From Erpobdella octoculata (lineage: Eukaryota; Annelida; Clitellata; Hirudinida; Erpobdellidae), in NCBI GenBank assembly GCA_963978895.1, contig OZ022240.1:9805807-9869806 (forward strand): a DNA stretch of 64,000 nucleotides, read 5' to 3'. This document shows positions 33,401-45,400 of the stretch, one piece after another; the first letter of the stretch is position 1; the number at the start of each line of letters is the position of its first letter. The translations under genes were made by a program, and so were the position numbers. The notes under the pieces are model-generated. The model was not told the DNA's origin and ran no database searches. It saw nothing but the letters and a program-made list of their open reading frames with translations.

Positions 33401-36400
33401 AAGAATTGTTTATTTTTGTCTATTGTCGTCGGTCAATTAAATAAAGTTATTTCAAACCGCCTTCAAACTGTGTCGAGTTGGTACTACAAAGTATATCGAA
33501 ATAACGTAGTCAGCGACTACACGCTCATGATAAGGAAAAAATTGAACAGCAATTTAGATGCTCATCTGCAGTTGACTGCACCATCTATACAGAATTAAAT
33601 TCTTAAGATTATGGCTGAGGTTGTTCTAAAACAAATTTCCAATGATGTGAAGTTGTCTTCGGGATATTCTATCATCGTTGATGAAACGTCGGACATCAGC
33701 AGGACCGAACAAGTGTCAATATGTCTTCGATACATCACCAAAGGAGAAACGATAGAATCTTTTATTGGATTTTATGATACACCATCTACTGAAGGGGAAG
33801 TTTTATGTGAATTGGTAACAAATCAAAGTCTGTACAATAGTGTACAACTTTCTGGAGGCTAGCCCTAAAAGACACTATGTTTTACATAGCGTTACATTCG
33901 ACGGTGAAAAAATGTCACAAACACTTAAATATCAAAGTTTGACCAGGTGGTCATGTAGATATGATTCAGCCAAACACGTCTAAACAGTCTGGCAATTTTA
34001 CACATTGAACGAAAATATTCTAATATGTCTGTCGGTACAAATACTGACCAAATTATTGACATTTTTGCTTCCAGGAAATCCAGAAAACAATATTTTTTTT
34101 GAATGTTTTAATAAAAAAGTTTCGTTACTATTAAAGTTTTTTTTTATAAATATACAAATAAAATAGAATTGATAAAAAGATGATTTATTATAATGCCCAT
34201 GTTTATTTATCCCCTATTTTTTGAAACACCTCAAGCATTCGGGCAATAATTATTGCCAGCCCCCCACTTCGATTAGCTCCTGTATGCCTCTGAGTGCAAG
34301 GGTGATGATGACAAGCTTTTAGTGAATGACTCTGAACCAGGTAATCAGAACCAGCTGTGGGAGGCTTCGATCAAGAACAAAGACGTGGTCCTTGGAGTTG
34401 AAGGTCCAATAGCTCTTCCTTCCTGCTCATATTATGACAACAGAAGAACCTGGAATCCTGTCCGCACAGCCTGGAATCCCACATCAAGCTTGTGCCTAGG
34501 ATTGTCAGATGTTTTTTTTAAGGCTAAGATAAGTTTTATCTTTGCTAAGTTTTAGCAGTGCTGGCTGTTCGTGAAGAGGCTCAATTGCTTTTTTTTCCAC
34601 TAATAGAGCCAGAACTCGTCTAAGACCAAACCCTCTTCAAGAGCTTAATTTTGTCTTCAACCAGCTATTTCTGCCGAATAATTTTTTTAAGAGGAGATAT
34701 TGTTGTGAAAAAAGGCGTCATTTGATTTTTGCTACCTGAGCATTGGCAGGAGAAGGTATTTGAACGCAACATTCAAGATAGTGAGTCAGCCATTTCACCA
34801 ACTCCTATCAATCCACGCTTTTTTAGAATAAAACGGTAAGTTTATTTTTTCCAAGATAGTGAGTCAGCCATTTCACCAACTCCTATCAATCCACGCTTTT
34901 TTAGAATAAAACGGTAAGTTTATTTTTTCCAACAACTGTTACAATCAAGATTTTGATGTTTTAAACATTATTTAATTTCTTCAAATTTCATAGGGGATAT
35001 AAAGCAAGTACCACTTGCGTTTGTTCTTAGGTTGGGGAGGAAAAAAAGTGATTATAAAGAGAATATAATTTCAATTTTTTAATACAATGTTTCAGGTATT
35101 GAGTGCAATCGTTGGAAGCCTGCCAACTCCACCAGTGGTGTGTAGTTTTATGGTCGATTTCGAAAGCCATCACATCAGTTTTCCCGGACACTATAATAAA
35201 AGGATGTTTTTCATCAAACACAAGCTGTTTGGTAAAAAGTTAGGCTTCGCAACGCCCTATAAAGAAAATAAAAAGATTCATTCATTTATCAGGTATTGAA
35301 ATCATATTTCTTCAAACAATATTTACGCATTACTGCAATAAATTTAATTTTGCCAACTGGTGCCATTGCGGAAGCTTTTGAACTAATACGTTCAAAATAT
35401 TGATGAAAAAAGCCATGAACATTTAATCCGACCGACTGATTATTACAAGCAGCAATGGATAACCAGTACAACATTTCCTATAACAAAGAAACAGGAGCAA
35501 CAATGATGTTGAAGGTAATACTTATACATAGTACTAAATATTTATTTAGTAATTATTGACTAATGTTTGTCTTGTAGGTTGGCACAATCCATTGGTCCAA
35601 TGGAGGAAACTTAGATATTTATAAATTTTGCTATGTTTTCTTCAAGGAAGTAAAGTGCTTACTTAGAACTGCAAGTAACTTACCTATAAGAAAATTAAAA
35701 AAAAAAATGCGGGAAAGACATTGACGTTTTGGTGGCAGCGGTAGGATTAAGTCTCAAGAAGAAAGAAGAAGTGCTCTCCGTATAAGTGTCAGTCCGTCAG
35801 CAAAGTTCGACGAGCAAGTTTGTGGCAAAGATCTCTCCTGTCGGTGAAGTTCTCCTAGAACAACCTTGTGACCAAGGCTCACAAGAAATTTCCGGGGTCA
35901 TCATCCGAGCCTCAACTAACTAGTGACGAGACACTCCGTGGTTAGAATCCGCTGACCCATCCCTGCACAAGGTTTTTTAGTTTTCATGTAAATCTAAAAA
36001 CTAAACTGTATTGCTACAGTCATTGAAAAAGATGGATTTTTCAGGCAAGGAAAAAACAAAACCAACATTCCTGGTGGAAAAGTGGACGTGGAGCAGAATA
36101 TTGAAATTCACAAGCAAGTGAAAAATGATGTCACTCTGAATTTATTCAAACCTTCCAGTGACATCGTGGAAGAGGTAAAAAAATGTCTATAGACTCGCTT
36201 CTGGCTAGTGATTGAGTGAAGCTACAAAAAGAGTCAACACTACTGAACCCTTTGCTGTTTAAACTGTAGTGTAGACAATAAAATAATTATCTATCTAATT
36301 AAATATCTATTGATTATCTATCTATGAACGCGAGCTTGGTAGACTTCCTTCTTCCGAGTTGTTTTGTTTGGTTTGTTCAGATTGTCATCGTGGTGGTCGT

Positions 36401-39400
36401 TTCTCGGCAAATAAACGTTCGTGAGCTCAACATTAAAATTTGTTATTTGTTTTACCTGATTTATACCCAACAGATACAAGAAGTCTCATACTTCATTGGT
36501 TACCCCCACTTTGAACAATAATGGAGTCACACGCAGCATCAGTAACAATTAAACCGATTGCCTTCAACCCAGCCGAGGCACTGGCTTGGTTCAAAATATT
36601 GGAAGCAGAGTTAGCACTCTCGAACATAACAGTTAGTTAGTTCTACTCGTTTCCATCATGCATTATCAGCTTTACCCGGTTCGGTGGTCATGTGCCTTGA
36701 TGATGACACTATCGAGGCAATGGACTACGATAAACTGAAGATCGAAGTTTTAGAACAGTCCATGCCAAACAGAGCTGAACTCTTTGACCAGTTCTTGCAG
36801 GTCAACCCGTTAGCAGGCAGACCTTCCCAGCACTTACGAACAATGAAGAGATTAGCACAACAAGTTGGAGCATCTGAGGAGTTGGTTCGACACCAATTCC
36901 AGAAATCGCTGCCTGCGCATGTGGCTCTTATGCTGGCAACACAGAAAACTTCATCCCTGGAGGAGATTGGAAGGCTGGCAGATGAACTGATTGCTATTTC
37001 ACCAGTACAACACACTCAGGAAGTCCGGGAATCTTCACTGGATGTTGACGCTATCAGGAGACCCACCAAAACAACCACCTCTCTGGAGCCGTTTGCGCCC
37101 GATCAACGACCAAAGGTCTGTCGAGCACATATTTATTTTGGTCCGGAAGCAAAATCCTGTCGTCCGTGGTGCTTATGGCCAGACAAACGTGGGGCTCGAA
37201 TTACCCAATCCCGAAATTCATCCCCGATGTCTCGAAAACAAGTCTCGGAAAACTGAAAGGGGCCGTCTCGGTTGCGACTATCGACGGTACCCCCACATTT
37301 TATGTCGCATTCCACACAACAGTCAAGCACACACGCCATCAATTTAACTTCTTGATTGATACCGGATCAGCGGTGTCAATAATACCCCCTGCAGCGTTGT
37401 CAAATTTCAGTTCCTATTCATAATACTAATATCAGATTAAACACAGCTAACGGCACGCCACTAGAGGTTCGCAGAGAAGTGACTCTGACGGTGAGTTGCC
37501 AAGATCTACACTACAGTGATAGTTAGGTGCAGCTTTCCACCGATAACTATAATTAGGAGATTCGCGCTGCCTCCGACTGCTTCCACTTTCGCTTTGTGAG
37601 AAAAGAAAAAAAAACGTAAAAGAAGATTATCAAAAGAAGAATAAGTAGAAAATGAAGAAAACCAACCAACACCGACGGAAAAGAAAAGAAAACGTAAAAG
37701 AAGATTATCAAAAGAAGAAGAAGTAGAAAATGAAAACCAATCTCTTCTCGTTTTCGACAGCTCCCACCTGACAAGTTTGAGGCCGCTAAACAAGAATTTG
37801 CAATATTGTTGAAAGCTGGAATTGTTCGTCAATCTAATAGCTCCTATTCCAGCCCACTGCACATGGTCCTCAAGAAAGACAGTCAATGGCGTCCCTGTGG
37901 AGATTATCGGAAACTCAACAGTATAACTAAACCTGATAGATACCCTCTACCAAGAATTTCTGTCGTGACAAGCCGTCCAAGTGGTAAATCAGTCTTCAGC
38001 ATGGTACGGGAGCTGTTTAGAGATGTCAGTCTGAATGGTAAATTGCCATCCTAGCTCCTTTGCCACATGAAAAACCTCCTGGGTAATAAGCACATGGATG
38101 AGGCTATTCTGAGGCAGTTGTGGCTGGACAGACTTCCCAGAGACATCAGACCAATACTAGCCTCATTATTTTCAAGACTTGCACAATAACTGTTATCTAA
38201 CTATTTAAACGTTATTTCATAATTTGTTGTATTGCCACTTTGCTTGACCCAAGGTACAAAAATAAGTAGTCAAATCAGTCAGATTTCCGGATAGCTCAAA
38301 TAACCTTCAGATCGATGTAAAAGCTGGTCGTTGTTTAGCGTGTAATTCACCCGGCCATATACGGAAATCTGTTATAAGCGACTGCACTATAAGATGGAAT
38401 AGAACTTACCAAACGATAACACGCCTTCTTGTGATCAAAAATGACGTCAACAATGCTTTATGTGAAATGTCCTATAGACTCGCTTCTGGCTAATGATTGG
38501 GTGAAGCTAGAAAAGTGTCAACACAGATATTCTACAGAGTGAAGCACAGTCTCTCTCAAGTTTAATTCCTTGCACATTAAACCTGGAGTGCCATCTGCAG
38601 CAGCACACAATTCCAGCGGGCGCATGAGTGCAATTATGTCCCCGGAATGTGTAGAGCTGCTGCGTGCTGCTAAAGCTTACATTACTACCGTTTGAGAAAA
38701 CGATGAAAGTTCAGTGCAGGAAGTTTATGTGTCTGATTCTGCATCTGCATCCACTTTAGTGCTAACCCCAACACCATTGAAGAAGTTCAAATTCTTTAAC
38801 AGTAAAATTCAGTCTAATTGACTTATAACTTGTGCTGGCATAAGCAGTATTAGCGAAAGAGATGCCAAACATTATCAGCTAAACAACTACATAGCTAATA
38901 TTATAGAAGATGATTTTTCTGAAGTCTCAGTTTGATACAAGATAGGAAAATAGTATAAACAGTGCTAGACCTCTTCAATTCTTCAATATTTGAACTTAAT
39001 ACATTATAAAATAAAAGCAATGCAATGCACTTCACCACATATCCTTCCATCAAGATAGAGCTTGATACCTTGTTCCGAATGAATGAGCCAAGCCAAATTT
39101 TCCAATCTTTAACAGCACCCATTAACACGTTTAACTGTTAAAGGCTACATAATCAACAAACTCTGTATTATTGGGAGATAAAATATTTTAAGGACACTGT
39201 CATTACAGCCAAAATGGCTGAATTTGTGTTCGTATGGACTGAATTTTTTGGAGAAAAGCTGAATATTGTTAAGTTATGCAAGAATTGCTGACTTTGATGA
39301 CAATGACTTAGAATTGAAGTGGTTTGTAATTGTTTTGCATGACAAAGCACATCATTGAGAACAGCATATAATCTTTTAACTTTCTTTACAAAGAAGAGCA

Positions 39401-42400
39401 GCAAATTATATCAATTTTGGATATGTTCGTGTTGCAGTGTTTCTACAGACCTTGTAGAAACAATTATGCATTGTACAACTATCTTCAAAACCATTTATTT
39501 CTGAATAAGCTCAAACTTTTTAAGTGAAAGTAAAACTTATTAATACAATTAATGAACCAGCTGATTTTTCCCTTGAATAAAACCAAAAAATAATATATAT
39601 TTGAAGTATTTTTGGAAATGCTTTAAAGATAAATTCTTTGGCAGATCAGATTCTATTGTCAGGTCATATGTTGGACATCTGTCACAAATCAACATACTCT
39701 AGCTAGCTACTTCTCGATCGCAATGAAATACTTCAACATAGTCCACGACAACTAGTCCAAATGGTCCTGTTAGTCATGTAAATTTGGACCTGCTCTTACT
39801 GGAATCCAGTAAGCCACCGTCCAACGGCCAATGATGGACTATTCACCATTGAAGGCAGTTCAACTAATAGAATGCTGCAGCTAATAAAGAACTAGGCATC
39901 AACCTTAGTTTGTACGATAGGCTGAACAAAACTTTACTGGATTATGACCAAACTTCAATGACAAACTTTCAGGATGAGCTGAAAGTGGTAAAAAGCACGA
40001 TAAAAGCCAAAGCTATTGACACTTATGGATACACGTAGAACGTGAAGAAAAGGTATGTTTTATATATAATCTCTAATTTACTTAGGAAGTATCTGTAATA
40101 AGCAAAAGTTAACGTGTTTTTTCTACAGAATAGAACATGCGGTCTACTGGCAATGTACTGTTAGAACGCATGATTTAAGATGTGCTCAAACGGTAAAATA
40201 GAAGGGTGATGTTTTCGTGCATGGTCAAAATGTTCACACACATGCACCAGCCACTGATGCAGTAGTCAATATCAGGATCCACGCAACGTTCCGTTCGACC
40301 GCGAAACAAAACGTATTTCAGTTGGCCTCGGCAATTGTACAACAGTTCCAAAATAAATTTATTTTATTGCTTTTTTGTTTTAAAGTGTATAATCAATGCT
40401 ACAGTTCCACCTTAATAATGTTTCCTTTGTTCAGATTCGAGTAGCTAATCGTTCTCGCCAACGCCTCCGCCCTGCAGCTCCAATTGATCTGTCTTTCGAA
40501 TTAGAAGTCGACAAGCTTCCAGCTAATTTCTTTCGTCAAGATATTTGGGTCAAAAAAATCTCCACATTATATTTGCAACTGATCATCCTTGCTAAGGGTC
40601 GACAACGGTACCCTTTGGGTGGTTCGTGCTTTTGTCCAGTATGAGGGTAATATACCAGCCATAAAAACTAATTGTGATTGAATATCAAACATAACGTAAT
40701 AGGAACTTTTAAAGCTCTTTTATGATATTTTATAACTGACGCCAATGTTATTGTCATGCGGGGTACAAATGCAATGAACAAGTACCACTGGCATTTTTGC
40801 TAATGTCTGGCAAAAGTGGCAAAGATTACAAAAAAGGAATGACAATTTTTTGTTTTTGTTGTATGGAATTTGAAATGAACTAATAACTAACAGTTAGAAA
40901 ATGCTAAGTGCACTTTTATTTCCACAGATGCTGCAAAAAATTGTTGAAATTTTGGCTGGCTTTATGTTCGATTTTGAGTCAGCTAAGTGCATATTGGAAA
41001 CAGTTTTTTCTGATTCAGCTATTAAAGGATGCGTATTTCATCTGACACAGGCTGTATGGAGGAAAGCGCAAGAGCTGGTACTTTAGCCCGCATACAACGC
41101 GGAAAAAATCATATACAACTTTATAAAGTAAAGTAATTAACATAAAATTCAACTATAATAATATAAAATAATCAAAATATTCTTTTTTAAAAAATATTTA
41201 AAACCAAAATTTATATGAATATATGAATTTATCAAATCATCAATACCGGGATTAAAAAAGGACAAAAATTTCAAGCACCTCGGAAAAATGTTTAACTTTT
41301 CCATGAACTCAGAAAAAAAAATCATGGCTAGAAACCCGACTCATCCCTCTCCTCAGAATAACCTCAGATCTAAAAATCAAACCTCAACACAAAATAAATC
41401 ATCTGTCATTATTATAGACCCATTTCGTTACTGCCGTATTTTTCCAAATTATTTGAAAAAAATCATATATATTAGGCTCTATTATTTTCTAAGCGCAAAT
41501 TCAAAAATTAATGATTTTCAATTTGGTTTTCGAACTGGCTACTCTAGTTACATGCCAATAATGCAAATGTATGACCACATCTCTCAAAACTTAGAAAATA
41601 GTAATTCTTGTATAGGTATATTTTTTTATTTGAGCAAGGCTTTTGACACAGTAAATCAGGAAATTTTATAAAGTAAATTTCAATATTAGGGTGTTTGCAA
41701 TACAGCTATTAAATAGTTTGAGAGTTACTTGTTTAATAGAAAACAATATGTTTACTATAAACGCAGGTGCTCAACCCTAAATAAAATAACTTGTGGAGTG
41801 CCCCAGGGCTTAATATTAGGTCCACTTTTGTTTATCTTTCAAAACCTGGACAGGTTAGATGATTAGATCAACTTTTAAATCTTCCTAGTCAGCGCGTCGA
41901 GAACTTCAACAAAGACAATTAGAAAAATTAGAAGTTTCATTTATTGAAAGTGATGAATAAGTTACTGCACATTGAAAGAATTGGAGAACAGAGTAAAAGC
42001 TAAAATGAGTATGCCATCTGACTATCATTTGCACATTATTTTATAATCTTGCACAAATTTCTATTGGAAAATCATTATGGAGCTTCTATTATCAAATCAT
42101 CACTTTCTATTTCTGATACTCTTGATGTAACGCTTGTCATAGAAGGGAAAAAATGCCAAAAAAAGACCTTGTCGGTAAAATGAGTTAGTTGTTAAACTTA
42201 TTAGCATGCATGATTGTGAAGAGCTGTTGTTTGAGAAAACTGTTGAATTCGAAACAAAGCTCAAACTGCATGGTTTATTGAACTTGTTTCTAAGTTATGG
42301 AACGTTATGAATGTCAAAATATGCTCAAAAAGCAAAAGAAATTACCATCTGGACCCAGCTGTAACATCACCAGCTGATTGGAAGTTAGAATTCATGGAAG

Positions 42401-45400
42401 AGTTTGAAGCTTTCTTGGAACTATGGCTGATTACTGTAAACATTTATTAAGCAGAATGGATTTCAAATTTGTCATGTTAGGTCATCTACAATCTGATCCC
42501 ATCGAGTCAAATATTTGGATGGCTTAGTCAGATGTCTGGGGTAAATATTTTATTTCAGCCAGGCAAGTAGTGAAAAGCAATGCTAAAATAAAAATGATGT
42601 CTTTTTTGAAGCATTCCAAGCTCTCCTTATCTGGAATCGATAACTTCATTGGTGATATTAAAGAGCCTTCAAGCAGTTTCAATGCAATAAATTATCTCTC
42701 AATGCTGTTAAAACTAATTATATTGTATTTCATACTCCTCGTAAAAGGTTTTCTCCAGACAACATAGAAATGACAGTTGATGGTTCTAAAATAGATAATG
42801 TCCCAGTAACAAAATTTTTATGAGTCTACGTTGATCAACACCTAACATGGGCACATCGTGTTAACTATGTTTTCAGGAAAGTTTCTCTCCATTCCAGTAT
42901 AATTCATCGCCTATCGTGGTTTCTTCATAGCTAGGCTTTGCTTACACTGTACTTCTCACTAATATATCCATTCATCAACTACAGAAGTCATATTATGAAA
43001 ATAATTATTTTGCAAAAGTGTTATAAGAGCAATTTTTCTCATACCCAGGAGTCATTCAACCCAAACCACCCTGATGAAGAACCATTTTTTGACAATTGTG
43101 TTTATATTAATCAGCAATTTTTATGTATAAACATGAACATGATCTTTTACCTTAATATTCAAAAAGTCATCTATATAAAGCAAAAGAAGTTCACAACCAT
43201 TTTCTGCATCCTGAACACTGTTTCCGTTCGGGATCGATCCGCTCGACACTTGGATTGCACTCACTAAAATTTATAGGTCCTTTTAAATTTAAAGATCTGG
43301 AACTCTCTGCCGCATGGTATCAACCAAAGTTCTCTCAGCACATTTGAGACTTTGAAAGACTTCATGTCAATACAGTGAAGATATATGCTCTATTGTTAAT
43401 TTTTACTTTTTTTTTATAATTTATGTATAGGGTTACAGACTTTACGAAACATTTGTTCTTTTTTTGTTGCCCTTTATTTACTTTTGTGATAACGTTTTAG
43501 GAGTATTTTGGGTCTTCCTTTTCTGCCTGCCGCTGACGTAGCAATGGCATTTCTACGTCTAAAAGAAAAATTTCTACATCTAAAGGAAAAATTTCAGTTA
43601 TAGGCGATCCAAGAATTAAATGACCTTGTTGATTATTTTGACAAAACATGGATCAACAATCAAGTCTGGCCACCTCATGCCTTGTCAATTTACATGGAGA
43701 CCATCAGGACGAACAGTGATGTTGAGGGTGAATATTATTTAAATCAGTTGATTTATATTTTATTGCTGCTAAGAGTGGCTTATTAATTATAAGTAATTGT
43801 TTGTAGGATGGCATAAACACTTACACAGTTGTGCAGTTGTGCCTGTGCACACATATATATGGGCCTAGTGGAGAATAAATAATTATAATAAATATAATAA
43901 ATAAATAATAAAGTGAAAACAAAAATGAAGTTTCTATAATCTGCTTTCAAACATTATTATAAACTTATTATAAAGTGAGATAATGATTCTTGGCTTAGTC
44001 ATTACTAAAGCTACGTTAAACATTGTAAAACTTATTTATATTCAGCACCACTTTGATATTTTAACACAGATTGGAAATGGCTATAAAATACAGTTAGCAA
44101 ACAGGACAAGCGCAGTTCATGTGAAGATGCTAAAAAAATTACTATTAAATGAAGTTTGCTTAACAACATGCTTCAAGGGACTATCCATCAAGGGACTACT
44201 CATCAAGGGACTATTCATCAAGGGACTATTCATAAAGGGATTATTCATCAAGGGACTATTCATCAAGGGACTATTCATCAAGGGATTATTCATCAAGGGA
44301 CTATTCATCAAGGGACTATTCATCAAGGGACTATTCATCAAGGGACTATTCATCAAGGGACTATTCATCAAGGGACTATTCATCAAGGGACTATCAATAA
44401 GACGGTTCATCAGAATCTGAGATTCTATGCCCGAGCATTTCCTGTTGTTGTTGTTTAGCAACCACAATAGTTAGATTATAATTATTATCATTTATTAGAA
44501 TAATAAAGATATAACAAATTTAAACAATTAGAAGTCTACAAGCTTCCAGCTAATTTCTTCTGTCAAGATATTTGGGTCAAAGAAAATCTCCACATTATAT
44601 TTGCAACTGATCATCAGTTGAACCTCCATGCTAAGGGTCGACAATGGTATATAGATGGTACATTTTAGGTGGTTCGGGAACCATTCAAGCAACTGGAAAC
44701 AATCCATGCTTTTGTCCAGCCATAAAAACTAATTGTGATTTAATATCAAACATAACATAATAAGAAATTTTAAAGCTTTTTTATGATATTTTATAACTAA
44801 CGCCATTGTTATTGTCATGCGGGGTACAAATGCAACGAAGCAAGTACTGTTGAGATTTTTATTAAGAAACTGTATGTTATATTTGACTCTATCTTTTATG
44901 TCTATGTTGTTTATGTTGCATGTTAGGTGTCTAACCTACTTCCTTTTTTTCCCTTTCCCCGATGTACGAGTTGAAGTAGTTGTGTATGTTCGATATCTGT
45001 TATTTCGTGTTCTTTTTGATCTAATAAAACTCTAAAAAACTTAACAGGTTATGGGACCAGATAGCGTTTTCTGCGTTTAGAAGTTTAGATCAGTTAACGA
45101 AGATTAAGATTAAACGAATAAAAGAAATATCGATAAGTTTTAAGTTAACGTGTCTCGTGATCTGACATCGAAGAATTGTTAGTCTAGCATGTTTATTCTT
45201 ATTAGAGATATTTTGCTTTTGTTTGTGTCTTCAGGTCAAGTAGCACAAGTAATGGATTTCACCAAAGTTCAACTCAAGCACTTGGAAGGCAGAAGTAATT
45301 GGCTGAATTGGAAGTCAAGAGCTTGCATATTACTACGCGGCATTTCTGATGCAATGGATGTGGTAGATGGAAAACTTGAAAAGCCAGATGAACTAGATGA

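Larger units (their letters stand above)
36184..38540 (+). mobile_element. Ty3/gypsy retrotransposon 2, chimeric and decayed
   Basis: A probable 5' LTR (36184..36495), a primer-binding-site-like TTGGTTACCCCCAC, gag, protease and the start of RT follow in order. A fragment of a different gag and a partial second LTR near 38467 (TGTCCTATAGACTCGCTTCTGG, compare 36184) come next. Integrase and most of the RT are absent. Gag and protease are homologous to gypsy 1 but clearly diverged. Confidence 0.8.

Noticed and set aside
43983..44467. 145-, 116- and 100-residue open frames
   Set aside because: All are caused by the 15-bp minisatellite, which is stop-free in several frames on both strands.
45189..45250. 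Upstream ATG as the copia gag start
   Set aside because: The 21 added residues are hydrophobic and unlike copia gag; the ATG at 45251 gives the typical MDF.. start. The alternative cannot be excluded.
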